NCBI RefSeq assembly: GCF_900324465.2
Contig: NC_046610.1
Coordinates: forward strand, 7,194,484 to 7,258,483
Direction: 5' to 3'
DNA: 64,000 bases
Source: Anabas testudineus
Taxonomy: Eukaryota; Chordata; Actinopteri; Anabantiformes; Anabantidae
Part shown: positions 26,481 to 38,942 of the stretch, one piece after another
Layout: each line of letters starts with the position of its first letter
Position numbering within the stretch: the stretch's first letter is position 1
The notes under the pieces: model-generated
Told to the model about the DNA's origin: nothing
The model's database searches: none
What the model saw: only the letters and a program-made list of their open reading frames with translations
Made by a program: the position numbers and the translations under genes

Positions 26481-29162
26481 TTCACTGAGGACTTACCACA
26501 ATTCACTCCACTGTTTAATCACTTTTCAAAACACGCTATTAATTCTAGTGAGTACGTAGGAACTCCAATGAAACAATGCCAACCTCAAAAAAAGGCGTTA
26601 TGGTTATTTTTTGGAACATAAAGAAGACAAATGAGTCACTGGTTGAGCTGTCTTTGTATAAAGATAAAAAATCAGGGCCATTTAAAGTAGTTTTCCATGG
26701 GAACTTGCTCATGCAGGCCTGTGTTTCAGAGAGGTATTAATGATTTTCATCCTCCAGTCTAAAGGGAAAAGGTGATTTTCTCAGAACACAAAGCACCTTT
26801 TTCACAGGCTTAATTTGTAAGAAGCACATGTGCAGCTGAGCTACTGTTGACAAAACTCGAGCCAAACTCTTTGGCACAAGACAAATCAATAGAAAAGAGC
26901 AGAACAGTGCTTCTCCTGTGGCCAGTTAATATCTGCACATGTTTGGCATTAACAAACTATCCACTGCAGTAAATAAATGATCGAATCTTTGTCAGCCCCT
27001 AAACAAACTTATCAAATAAGTATGAAGGACAGCTATCAAATTGTTGGTTAACTGTTTTAATGTTGTGCTATAGTGACACTTTACTGATTTTCCATTATAG
27101 TTTTTACTAGTTTTTTTTTTTTATTCAGTCCCACTCTGTCCATGTGGAATAATCTCATTAGGACAGCTATGTTAATCTGCATGAAGGATGATGACCACTC
27201 GCAAACAAGAGTGCATAGTCAACCACATAAAAAGGATAAAAAACCTGAACTGAAGCCATTTAACAAAAAGACAGACCACTGGACAACTCAACATAAACCA
27301 CGTTTCCCATACTGAACGATTTAACGGCATGATTAAAGTCTATGTAAATGTTCAGATATTTACATAACTCTCCAGGACAGTAAAATCACATCATCGTCTC
27401 TCCCACATATCTCTCGTTTCACGTTGTATCGCTTGTTTTGAGTCATAGTCATGAAAATACACCTCTTCTCTTTTAACGAATGAGTGTGAGGCCATTTTTT
27501 TTAAAGCATGGCCCACATTCAAAATGGGAACATCTGCTCATGATCTCAAGGTTACAGAGTGAGTGGGTTGAAAATCTATTGCTTCAACGTGAATTGTGGT
27601 GATATCGTGGAGTGAAGTGTAATATTTTTCTGTTTGACAGAAGAATGTTTCACTTAGTCCTATATTGTTCCACACACTGGTGATATCATGCTAATATTTA
27701 GTGGGATGTACAGGTTAAAATGGAGAGTTGTTGATAATGGTTAACCAGAGGCTGTTGTTCAGGGAACACATGGCACACACACCATATTTTATTACATCAG
27801 GACAAACAGTGAGGACACACGTAACAAAATAAAGCTTAATAAAGCTTCATATGTTGACATTAGATGATAAATCTTACCTTAACTCTGTGTGGGTTTTATT
27901 ATGTGGAAAAAAAAACTGGCCCCGGACAGATATGAAGAGTTGCTGACCTGAGAATGAACTGTCGGGCTCGTCAGCCTAAATAGAGCTGAACCTATGCTGA
28001 ACTGGCCTCTTTGTGTAGATACAACACATGGAAAGTGTCTCAGTCTTTCTTCACGTGCCATGAAGACATGGATCCTGTGTCCAGGATGTTAAGATGTGCT
28101 TCGGCCTGTAGATGTTGGTGATGCAGTCTGACACTGATGCAAGGATGACAATAATACACAGTTTATAATTCATCAGAACATAAAGCAACATATCAGAAAA
28201 CACTGTCAGTTGTCATTATAAAGACAAACAGGTGCAATTCTCCAATATTTATCCGGTAAATCGAGACACAGGAAACGCTCACGTCTTCAGGAAATGTGTC
28301 AGCCAGTAATCAACTTAGGTTCGGCATTGTTCACATGCCGTCAGACTGAGGTCGTCTCACAGGGAATTACATTTTAAGAGCCGCGTTAGGGCCCCCCCCC
28401 CAAGTCTGGAGCTCTTTGACCACGTTGGAAATCTCCCCAGAACAGAGGTTGTGATGCCACCTCAGGGTTCAACCTGTGGTCACAGACTGTAAGTCGACTC
28501 AGCTGAACGTGGTCTGAGCCGAGCTAAAACGTGCTGCCTGGTTGTTGTTGCTCACACATCATAGACGTTGGTGGTGTTCATCATCTTTCATGAAAAATAT
28601 TGAATTTGACAACTTCTTTTGTTTTTTTGTGTTACTAAGCAACTAAATTGACCTGAACACAGTGTGTTGCTCCTAATATTAACAGTACTCTATACATTTA
28701 TTGTAGCTCACTCTGCTCCCATTTGATTACATGTGGTTTGATGTGGGATAGTTTGATCTTGAAGCTGCACTATAATAACACATGGCTCTCATGGTCTTCA
28801 CACTTCTGTTTGCTCACTGCTTGTTCCCATTTATTACTGCAATCAATTCGTGTAGTTCATCCTCGTATTCATTCTGAGAAACTAGAAGCTGCTCCAGATC
28901 AGTGCTAAGTTATCATATTACAATGTCACTTTTATTGCCACTAAATGCCACTGTTAGTTCCTAACATAGATCCACAGATGTTTGACACACACAATGTTTT
29001 ATATCACTTTTAATGAATTTCTAATTATACTGCAACAACTACTGTGAAAGGTACAGAGCCCCCTAGGGGTCATGGTGTCACTGCTGCATATCCACCTACA
29101 AGGATGGATGTTTTACCAGAGAAAACAGAGATAATAGGATGAATTTAGACATTTTTAGAAAC

Positions 29163-29184
29163 TATATATATATATATATATATA
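29163..29184 (+). repeat. (TA)n microsatellite
   Basis: Eleven TA units with no interruption. Confidence 0.9.
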
Positions 29185-29716
29185 AACTTATATTTTTCTA
29201 AACATTGACTCAAAGTCTTAAGCGGCAAGACTTTATTGGCAAATAAACTTCTTAAAAAGCGATAAAGGAGTTTGAGCCCCGCTTTTGTTTTCAGTTTATG
29301 AACTTGAGTTGATGATTTTCTGCTTTTCCAGGTTACAAGTACAGTGTTGTACAGTACAGAGTCATTAATCACAAACACTTACATAAAACACATGCTTTGT
29401 AGGTCAGACCACTCGGCCCATATTTGAAAACACAGTCGGCCTAATTTAAATAGGTAGAAGAACAAAACGCTATAGTGTTTCTCAAGGATGTTTCTAGGTC
29501 GAAAAACAAACATGAAAATAAAACTTTCAGGATTATGGTAACCAGGTCAAAGTAATGTTACATCACAGCATATGGTTCAGAAAGTGCTGATTATATAGAA
29601 TAAATCTCTGTGTTTCTGCAGGTCATTGTTTGGAGAGTAATCAGCTTCAATGTCTAATTAGAAATGAGTTCCACAAAAGAGGTCAACAAAGTAGGTGGTT
29701 AAAAACAAAACAGGGA

Positions 29717-29766
<50 letters not shown>
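29717..29766 (+). repeat. (TAA)n microsatellite
   Basis: About sixteen TAA units, about 400 bases upstream of the first lrat promoter. Confidence 0.95.
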
Positions 29767-29767
<1 letters not shown>

Positions 29768-30148
29768 TAATGGAAATCACCAGTGTATTTTACTTTAAAC
29801 TGGAGCTCTATACGATCCAAAGACAACTGTAAAGGCTCCTACTTTTTGTGAGTAACTCTTCTGTGGTTTCAGTCAGATTTGATCCAGGATTTGTACTTAG
29901 TAAATGATCTCATTACTTCTTCGAACCAATCAAAGAATCTGTCTAGAAATCATAAAGCGAATTGAATTGCTCTGTTTTAATGCAACTAAAAGTTCATAGT
30001 GAAGAACAATAAAAAACAAAAAACAAAAAACAAACAAAAAAAAAAACAAGATGTAGAGAAGGGGGGATGAGAGAAAATGCGCACGTGTACACGGTCACTC
30101 GTGACCAATCGGGCTCTCCGGATTTTCTCTCCTCGTGCAGCCTGTGGG

Positions 30149-30157
30149 AATAAAAGG
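30149..30157 (+). promoter_or_regulatory. TATA-like box of first lrat gene
   Basis: AATAAAAGG, about 50 bases upstream of the chosen ATG at 30206, within a CpG-rich stretch. It argues that the in-frame ATG at 30077 lies upstream of the transcription start. Confidence 0.45.
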
Positions 30158-30205
30158 CTCGTTGCTCTAAAGCACCTTCACACGTTTTCTACGACAGCTC
30201 CCAAG

Positions 30206-31497
30206 ATGCTGCAGCTGTTGACCTTCCTGGTGCAGAAGCTCTCTCTTCTCTCCAACTTCAAGCTTTTCGAGTTCAGCTGGTCCGAGGATGAAGACCGAGC
30301 TGCGCAGCGCGGCGCGCCACAGGCCTTCCGGAGGGGAGACGTGCTGCAGGTCCCCAGAAGCATCTTCATCCACTATGGGGTTTATTTAGGAGGCAACAAG
30401 GTCGCTCACATGATGCCCGACATCCTCCCCGTGTTCACAAGCGACAGGAAGCTCATCGGCTCCGTCATTACAAACAAGAGACTCATCCTCGGCTGCATCT
30501 ACAGGCGCGCCACAGTGCGCGTTGACACGCTGGACAACTTTGCATATGGCGCCAAAGCAGAGGTCAGCCGATTGTACAAGAGGAAAAATGCGCAAGCGTT
30601 TCGCAATGAAGAGGTCGCCAGGAGAGCCGAGCAACTCGCGGGGGCGACCCCGTACAGTCTGCTGTGGAATAACTGTGAACACTTTGTGACCTACTGCAAA
30701 TACGGATCTGCAAAGAGCCGGCAGACTGAGGAGGTGCAGTCCCCCATCCTTTACTGTTGCACCAGTGTATTATGAAATACTCATGTATTCCCTTGATCTA
30801 AAATACTAATGGCAGTGGGGACGTTTATCCAATGTCATGTTGAAGTGTGTCTTTGTACTTATGCTCAGGCCACTTAAGGTCCAGATCCACATTCATTCAC
30901 TTTGTTTGTAGTCAGTTGAAACATGTCTGAGAGCCGAGGGGTAAAAGAACATCCTGTTTAAATCCTCATTTGACACGAAGGCCCCTAAAAAACAGTATTT
31001 TGCTGCAGGGCCGGAGTATTGTTCCTGGTCTTATGCATTGTCTGTGTCTGTCCCTGTGGTTCATTGGAGCACAGTCTTCAAAACAAAACAACATGGGGTG
31101 AATCTGGGATTTAAGGGCAGGGGTGTATCCGTCATAACAAAGGCAATGCCTGGCAATACACCTTGAAAATGTTGTTTATAGAAGTTATTCCCTTTAACTG
31201 GTGAGACGTGTTGCTGCCATGGTGTTTACAACATGTTAGAAGTCTGATTTTAACACTTTTTTAACACAGCTGAGCAGAAATGAATGTCTGAACTAATATT
31301 TATACACAACCTGTTAAATAACGAACTATTTCTTTTCTTTTTAGTTCTGTGAGGGCCTGAAATCCGTCATCAGAGATAAACGCAGCATTCTCGTAGCAGG
31401 ACTGCTTGGGATGATCTACATGGTCTATTTCGGAGCGGCACCTTGGACGACACTACTCACAGTTCTTATCCCCTTCAGTCTGTGGATGGCCGGTTAA
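30206..31497 (+). CDS. lrat: Lecithin retinol acyltransferase, copy 1
   Basis: Transfers an acyl chain from phosphatidylcholine to retinol to make retinyl esters, at the endoplasmic reticulum; needed for vitamin A storage and the visual cycle. Two coding exons, 30206-30733 and 31345-31497, encode 226 residues; human LRAT has 230. The start matches the human N-terminal hydrophobic segment (LLSNFKLFEF against human LLISNFTLF). The NlpC/P60-type catalytic residues are His56 (IHYGVYLG), His68 (VAHMMPDIL) and Cys157 (NNCEHFVTYC), equal to human His60, His72 and Cys161. Exon 2 encodes the C-terminal membrane anchor and ends in LWMAG, as in human. The splice position is the same as in copy 2. The donor of exon 1 is weak (GAG|GTGCAG). 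Which zebrafish lrat name applies cannot be decided here. Confidence 0.93.
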
Positions 31498-31814
31498 AGG
31501 AGTTGAGCACAAGGAACATTTAGCCGTTAAAGACTGACCAGAAACCTCTCTAAATACTTTCATTTTATTGTATAGACAGTGTTTTGTGCTATGATGTGCA
31601 GCAATAGTTTTGTATATGACTTACTGTTGTTTATAACTGTACGTATGGGGACTTATAATTAGTGGTTAATTCTTTCTAACATATGGAAAACCACAAATGT
31701 GGATATACAGGTCAGTATAGTTGTACACTGACTACAAGTATATCTTAATGTATATATAATGGGCATTTTAATCTTAGTGTACTTAATATAACTTTGTAAA
31801 TATGACAGATGTTT

Positions 31815-31820
31815 AATAAA
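31815..31820 (+). terminator. polyadenylation signal of lrat copy 1
   Basis: AATAAA about 320 bases past the stop codon of the first lrat gene. Confidence 0.6.
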
Positions 31821-31919
31821 AAAGTTATTTTACCTTGTGCGCCTTGTGTGAGTGTGATTCTCCAACTGCAGTGAAAGTGATGACGCAGTGCCATCAAACT
31901 GCAGTCAGAGTATTTTTTA

Positions 31920-31993
31920 CATTATATTATATTATATTATATTATATTATATTATATTATATTATATTATATTATATTATATTATATTATTAT
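31920..31993 (+). repeat. (ATTAT)n pentanucleotide array
   Basis: About fourteen near-perfect ATTAT units, lying between the two lrat genes about 100 bases past the first polyadenylation signal. Confidence 0.95.
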
Positions 31994-32368
31994 GGATTTA
32001 GCTTATTTGATATTACATTTCAATTTTAACTTTGTTTAATTATGTGATCCAGTTGAAAGTGTAAAGTCCTGATCAACACTGAGGTAAATATAAATCTCAA
32101 GAATATAGACGCTGTTTATCGTGTTTACAATGTTTATTTGGGAACGATGGATCAATCATATGGCTTGATCTGAGGCTTCACCTAGTTGCCAAGTCAGTCT
32201 TCTTAATGAGGGCCCTTGACCTTAATACCACAAACAACGCCTGAGTTTCAAAATCCAGCCACGCAGCAAAGTGATTATAGAAAGCTCCTTTATTTCTGTC
32301 AAAATCATACTCCGAGGGTTGACCAACATCTAATCCAACTAATCACACAAGCCCCTCCCAGTGCCAAC

Positions 32369-32379
32369 ATAAATAAAAT
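32369..32379 (+). promoter_or_regulatory. TATA-like box of lrat copy 2
   Basis: CATAAATAAAA-type stretch about 40 bases before the ATG at 32416, preceded by a CCCCTCCC box at about 32352. It would give a very short 5' UTR. Position-based inference. Confidence 0.35.
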
Positions 32380-32415
32380 GCTCAGGTGTCAAGCACTTTG
32401 CTGCACATTGCCATC

Positions 32416-34043
32416 ATGTTTCTCTGCCAGCTACTCAACCTTTTCTTCGTAGCCGCCAAAACGGAGGAGAAGCCGAAATATGACCTCTCCCTTTACAAGC
32501 GTGGTGATCTGTTAGAGGTCCCCAGGACATTATTCACCCATTTTGGTATCTATTTGGGTAACAACCGTGTGGCTCATCTCATTCCGGACATCCTTCCTGC
32601 GATTACCAAGAATAAATCTGCTATTGCTAAGATGGTAACAAATAACCGCCTGCTGCTGGGGGTTATCTCAAAGGTCGCCAGCATCAGAGTGGACTCTGTG
32701 GCAGATTTTGCTTATGGCTCGGAGATTCTAGTCAACCACATGGACAAAGTGTGCAACCAGCCTCCGTTGGACGGGGACGAGGTGGCACGAAGAGCTGAGA
32801 AACTCCTGGGATCAGTCACCTACAGTTTGCTGTGGTACAACTGTGAACACTTTGTCATGTACTGCAGATATGGAATGGCCATCAGCTACCAGACGTACCA
32901 GGTAGAGTGAGTGAGCTCTTGTCAGATGGATAGATTCACATCCTTTAAAGTCGGTCTTAATACCGTAGTGTCCATTTGAACCAAACCTGTGATCTGTAAA
33001 ACGTGTTTTGATTTGTGTTAAGACATTTGGTCACTGCAGGTGAGCTGCTGTGAAAAGATTATTTAGTTTCTTCCTGAATAACAGAGGATAAATGAAGAAG
33101 GAACGGTTTACAAAAATAAAGTAACTGTGAAAGATCACTTGACTAACTCATATCACCTTTAAAGTACTTTCTTTATGCACAGAATGAGGGCTCCGATCTT
33201 TGACAATGAATTTGCTGCAGGAAAGAATTACAGCCAATAAATGTTATGGTTGTGTGAGTATGGTTTAAGACAGATATTAAAATCAGATAAATGAAAGTGC
33301 TTTGGATGTAGTAGGATTCAATTGAATTACTGAATAGTGTTTGGTTTACAAACTGTCTGCTGGTAAAAGCTGAGGTTGTTTTGGTTTGGTTCATGTTTTC
33401 AGTGACCTTTCATGAGTCGTACTTCCACGTTTTATGGCTAAAACATAACCTGTAATTCTGTGTTTCTATCCTGAGGAATGCTGCACTACTTTGGTCACAT
33501 GCAAAGCCAGAGGTTTCCCACGTGTAGCATTTGAAATGTCTTTAGTGATTTCCATTGATTTTGTGATGAAGAGATTACTGAAATATAAATACTCGTAACA
33601 ACTTGTGTGAAGCAGTGTTAACGTAAATAAAGTTGTGTGATTCAACAGTGATATTTCATAATAAGTGATTACTTTAATGCCAAACTTCAGACTTAGTGCT
33701 GTGGTTATAAAAGGATTAATTACACACACTAAAGCCTGACTCATTTGTGAGGATAGTAGCTCCATCTAGTGTTACCTTTAAATCACTCTCATCCTGGAAA
33801 CTGGTAGTTTTCACAACACACCTTCACTGCACTATGTCATTAATGATTTATTTGGCATCTGTTTATTCCTCATTCTCTTTCTTGCAGTTTTGCACAACGG
33901 TACGGAAGATAGTCTGCAGCAGGATGAGTGCCTATACGACTGTGCTGTGTGGTGTAGGAGCCATGCTGTATCTGGACTGTGTGTCGCCGCTGACACTTTT
34001 ACCAACCCTGCTCGTCTCATTCACCATCTGGATGGCAGCCTAA
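32416..34043 (+). CDS. Lecithin retinol acyltransferase-like, copy 2
   Basis: Second LRAT-type acyltransferase, in the same orientation about 0.9 kb behind copy 1. Exons 32416-32901 and 33888-34043 encode 213 residues. The catalytic set is kept: His42 (THFGIYLG), His54 (VAHLIPDIL) and Cys143 ([10 protein letters not shown]). The central enzyme body is close to human LRAT ([24 protein letters not shown]). The N-terminus is shorter by about 14 residues and begins with a hydrophobic segment. The C-terminal anchor ends in IWMAA rather than LWMAG. It has its own TATA-like box and polyadenylation signal, so it looks like a working gene from a tandem duplication. In parts of the body it is nearer to mammalian LRAT than copy 1 is. 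Confidence 0.92.
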
Positions 34044-34131
34044 TGTCATCTGGCAAGACAGTCTGACTCAGATATAACACACTGAATTGAAGTCTTATGG
34101 ATTAGCATTGAGACTAAAGGCACTGGGAAAG

Positions 34132-34137
34132 AATAAA
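34132..34137 (+). terminator. polyadenylation signal of lrat copy 2
   Basis: AATAAA about 90 bases past the stop codon. Confidence 0.6.
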
Positions 34138-37100
34138 GTGTCATTATGTTTTATATCCTTTGGGAAATTTTTGCTTTATCTCATGGTTAAAGATTTTCTT
34201 TTCTCCTAATTCTTGTGCTGCTATAAAGTCTCTTCTTTCTATTAAATGTCTACATTTATCTGTTGTCCCTCATTAAAGTTTACCAGGCTCTCAGCAATAA
34301 TCTAATTTAACAACAGCAGCTCTTAGATTATACATTGACATACAACGCAGCACAGTGGTTAAACTCCTGACTGAGATGAAGATGAAGACTTAATCAGGAT
34401 CGAGACTATTCACCACTGCATGCAATGTGGTCACAATCTGTCATTGCACTGGACAACAATTATTAACAACATATTTAAATAATGAATTATTTCAAGGATC
34501 TTAGAGTATGATTTAAAAATCATCAATCCTACTTACAGAGATAATGATTAAAATATGGCTTCATGACTCAGAGGAGATTTTTGGCAGTGATAATTATTCA
34601 ATATATCATCAATGCATCTTAATTAGCATTGAACTGTGGAACTGTTTTTTAAGTTTATATAAAATGTACTAGTCTGGAGCTAGGTTTTTATAAGTGGGCT
34701 CCAGTCTTTGTTGTTTTGTTTTTGATATCACACACATTACTGCAAAAACACTAAATAAAAAAAGAATGAGTTCAAACAAACAAGGAGAGAAGAACCACAA
34801 TGGAAAGTTAGATATGCAGTAAAAAGGGAATAATAACAGGGTAAGAAAGGAAATAATTACTTTGACCAACGCACAACAAAATATGAGAAAAATAATAAAC
34901 CGAACTTTTAATATTTTCTAGAAATATTTCTGCAGCACTGAAGGTCCCAGAAGCACAGTGGCTTCAATCATCTGTGACCTTGAGCGGGCCGTCAACCCAA
35001 ACTGAGCAATGAAGAGAGAAAGGCCTTAATCAGAAAGGTGACCAACAGCCTGAAGGTCACTGTGAAAGAGCTCCAGCGTTTCTCTGTGCAGAGAGGAGGA
35101 CGATCCAGAAGAACAACCAATCAGGCCTGTACGGTAGAGTGGTCAGACGGAAACCACTCCTCAGTAAAAGTTCGACAAAATACATCTAAAGGACTCTAAG
35201 TCCATGAGAAACACAGAAAACTGGAAACCACAGCATGAGCTCTTTAGCCTGAATTTCAAGTGTCATGTCTGTTTGAATATAGAAATTTACAGAGACACAG
35301 GACAACTTGCTCTGAATGTCCTTGACTGGTCTGGTCAGAGCCCAGACTTGAACCCGACTGAACATCTCTGAAAAGATCTAGAGATGTTCAGATGTTTGTG
35401 GAATTTTGAGAAAAATAATGAATTGAATCAATTTTGGAAAAAGGCTGTAACATAACAAAACGTGCTCTAAATACTTTTTGGATGCACTTTACAATACTTT
35501 CCACAAAAATGTGAGCAAACCTGTGATGACAGAATCTCAACCTAAATGACCATGCACCCTACAGTTTGCTTGTCTCTCTTGATCCATAGTAGCCTCTACA
35601 TGAAATATATAGGAGTACATGACTATACTAACATCCCTGCATGGACTATATCACCTGAGTTTACTCCTCCCCTTCACAGGTAAATGTAATATTGGGTCGT
35701 ACTACTGCTATTATACAGGAGAGAACAGTTTCCACAAAGGCACTGACCCTTCATTGTACTGAATTGATTTACAAGAGGCTGATACAATGGGACGGATCCC
35801 GCATGTTCTATTAGGCGGAGTGCAGATGCACAGTCCCAGCTGAGACTGAAGACTAACTCGGTTTCGCCATCCCTAAAATTGACGCATTTCAGCTTTTAGA
35901 TGGAAGGAATCAGATTTTCATTTCTGTATTCCCACAAGTCGTCAAGGGGCTCGCATATATATGGCTACCAATAATTAAATCAGACGTGATCACATGATTG
36001 ATTTAAAAATACATCTTTTAGTTTCTGAGAGAAGAAAGTGGGATAAATCCATACTGTGAACAACAACAAGAATTCCATCTCCAGGATAAACATGACACTT
36101 CCATTCATTGCCATTTAAAGCCAGTGTTTATTTTTGGATTGTCACAAAGATCAATTCTCCTTCTGCATTTGTGCAGATTCCACGCTTTGGAAAAATCCTC
36201 AATGGTAGTTGAGTAAATATTCACATATGCAGATTCCACTCAAATCTACGTGCAAATCAAACCTGACAACTGCTAAAAATGTCAAATCAAATCATAACTT
36301 TTACATTTTCTACATTAGAGTACACTTTCAGATTATAATGATCACAAATTCAAACACAGACAACTCCACAACATTGTGAGGCTCTTAAATTGAAAGTTAA
36401 TCATTAGTGCACATGTACTGTTGCACATCCTCTCGATTCTTTTGCCTACTGTCACCACCAAAATGAAAGACGGGGAAAGTATCTGTCAAAATAGTTTGTG
36501 TGCAGAAAATAATGGTGAATTGCTCTTATTTAACCACTTCACCTTCAAACTGGTATTTCACCTTTCGATCTCGACATCATGCAGGGATCTGCAGAACTGC
36601 AGAGAACAGATGACATTTGGTCGATAATTTTATTTAATAGGCTGTGATTAAGTATCTCTGACATAATGTCCCTGTGTAGCTCAGCATATTAATGTCTCTG
36701 CTGTTCACAATGATGAATGCCCCAGTGTCTCCTGCAGACACAGTGTGTACGCAGTGAAAACTCCTGCAGGTATTCAAGTATCCATCAGTCACATCAGATA
36801 TCTCTGGAGCATGATTCTATTTAGATCAAAGAGATCAAACGTCAGTGAGAACTCGGTGCTCTTTTGCTCAGTTAGCGGCTCAGTGCATGTTGTTGTTCAG
36901 TGTTTTAACTTATAAGACAATATAATCTATAACTTTACACAAGTTTTGATCAATAAATCATTAAACATAAGAGGAATTAAGAAGGAAGTAATTAGACTGC
37001 GTGTTTTTTTCTCACAACAGGAGATGAACTGTTACCAACAGGGATATGTTCTAATTGAAGGGATATTTTTTTTATGCCGAAAGCTGCTGCAATTTCTTCT

Positions 37101-38650
37101 GTGGTTATGATCGTTTTACAACATCAAAAGCAGGAAAAAGACATTAAGCTGCTCTCACCAACATTTTTGTACCAACAATGGCCAATTACTTTGGGCAATA
37201 TCAAAGGTTTTGCTTGTAATGATGAATCAGCAGGGAAATATCCGGATTCAATGGCTTCCCTCAGCCTTGTCAAGCTTTTTAATTTTAATTATTATTTTTT
37301 AATTAAACATATCTTAGTTCATTATTAAAGTTTTACAGTGCACAACTTCACCATTTTGATTCTCCTTTAGGACTCTCAGAAATTGTGTTTGCAATGCACT
37401 CAGCTGCATTTTTAATCCATGGTGGCAAAGTCAAAGAGAATGAAAAAACGGAAACGAGTGTAGAAAATATCCAGCAGATCGTCATGTCAACTGTATTGAC
37501 AGAGCTAAAACTGTTCAAGGACAACAGCGGCTTCTTTTCTGCATTGATGTTTACATTGAAACAATGTCATTGTTTACAGTTAGCTCCACCTCCTGAAATC
37601 ACTGGGAATCTCAAACACCCCCCTCTGTTCAGGGTTTCCTGGTTTTAGTTATTACTTCACCATCTGTGTAGTTGCATTATGGGCAAAGTGGGCTTTTACC
37701 AAGGAGACTGTTGGACAGTAACTCAATTTCTAGCGGCCACATGATGTCTTGGTTTTTAACATAACATGTAACATAATCACATTTTGAGCCCAACGAGGAG
37801 CCACAGGCTCAACTGCCTGATTTCAGACACCTTACATGACTCATTATCATTGACCATGATATAACATGTCAGAGCTGCTTCTGATGACCTGTTTTCTGGG
37901 TTGCGGATTTAACCATCTCAGTAAAGTGGAGCTTTGCTTCAGTAGCTAAATTTCATCTGGACCACATCTGGTACACATTTTTTTAAAGATACATTTTAGT
38001 GTTTTTATCTGATCTTTGGTTGTTAGAACTGAAACTGATGATGGGAAATTTAAAAATGGATGAAAATGAACTCCTACTGTTGATGATCTGCTGCACTATG
38101 GTCTGAAAACCCCTCATGGTGTTACCTTTAATTAAATCCAGTTACATTATAAATTGCTCCTACACATGCTTTGTGTTTTTGGTGTCAGTGTGGCTCCTTG
38201 TTCAGTGTGTGCTGGGATGGACGTCAGCCCTGCAGATGGAGATAATGGATTGATGATGACATTTGAGTCAGTAGTGGTTTAGTTGCAACCTGTGACATCT
38301 GAAAGAACAGAAGAACAGGTTTAGTTTGAGGAGTTTCATGCACTGAATTTAGATTGTTTCATCTCTTGATTCTTTGCAGTAACACAGTCTGTAAGCACAG
38401 TGGTACATCATAAGTCTGTATGTTTTATCTTTATTATTGGTTTGTGCCTGTCAATCACAGATACATTCAAATAGATCCTAAATAAATGTACATTCATGTT
38501 CTGGTTACACGTTTATTTATTTGGCCATTTGATGACATCTGAATATTCTACACACACATGTTCCTCTTCATTAGCTCTTTGCCATTCCTGCAGGAGCAGA
38601 GGCATGCACGCTCAGAAGGTGCATAAAAACAACCTATTGTAAGGTAAAAT
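34138..38650. other. intergenic between lrat pair and npy2r
   Basis: About 4.5 kb, mostly A+T rich. It contains a decayed Tc1 transposon (34915-35492). No exon with RNA-recognition motifs, as RBM46 would have, was seen. Open frames at 36421-37648 are short, have no recognised domain and lack splice context. Confidence 0.5.
34915..35492 (+). mobile_element. decayed Tc1-type DNA transposon (copy A)
   Basis: The plus strand follows the teleost Tc1 transposase gene from 'TTTCTGCAGCACTGAAGGTC' through the 'AAACTGAGCAATGAAGAG' and 'CAGGCCTGTACGGTAGAGTGG' regions. It continues to the 'CCCAGACTTGAACCCGACTGA' region and the 3' end near 'AATACTTTTTGGATGCAC'. The 5' terminal repeat and the first part of the gene are missing, large internal pieces are deleted, and the reading frame is broken many times. 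An old, dead copy. Confidence 0.85.
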
Positions 38651-38942
38651 GTGAGGATGTTGCTCAGGGGAGGACGCGTTTCCTCCCTGTAGCTCAACGC
38701 GCTGCATCTGTCGGTGTCTCAGACGGAGCAGGTAACGCGCCCTCAACCTCCGACGGGCTCCAGTGCGCTCTGGCAAATGTTGCGCGCATTTTTCTTCTTT
38801 GAAGAAGAGATTTATTATTTCGTGGCTGTTTGATGGGATTGTATATTTGTTTTTGTTTGTCTGGATATCGCCGCTTCACAAGAGATCACTAAACTTCAGT
38901 GGATGCAGAGACAATGAGCGCAATCTAAAAACTCTCCCTGAG
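38651..38942 (+). promoter_or_regulatory. npy2r promoter and untranslated exon 1 region
   Basis: CpG-bearing stretch (best at 38670-38790) ending in a strong donor, CTGAG|GTGAGTAG, at 38942/38943. The matching acceptor is at 39511-39512, 14 bases before the npy2r start codon. Mammalian NPY2R also has an intron in its 5' UTR, as I recall. The transcription start itself cannot be placed. Confidence 0.5.

Larger units (their letters stand above)
25811..30148. other. intergenic between fgg and first lrat gene
   Basis: Head-to-head spacer of about 4.3 kb. It holds a dispersed repeat (26285-26480), a TA microsatellite (29163-29184), a TAA microsatellite (29717-29766), an AAAAAC-rich stretch near 30010-30050, and three AGGTCA half-sites upstream of lrat (29401-29698). 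Short open frames show no domain or splice structure. No RNA gene was recognised. Confidence 0.5.

Noticed and set aside
30077-30205. In-frame upstream ATG at 30077 as the start of lrat copy 1
   Set aside because: The extra 43 residues have no counterpart in LRAT, and a TATA-like box at 30149 lies inside them. The ATG at 30206 aligns with the human N-terminal segment.
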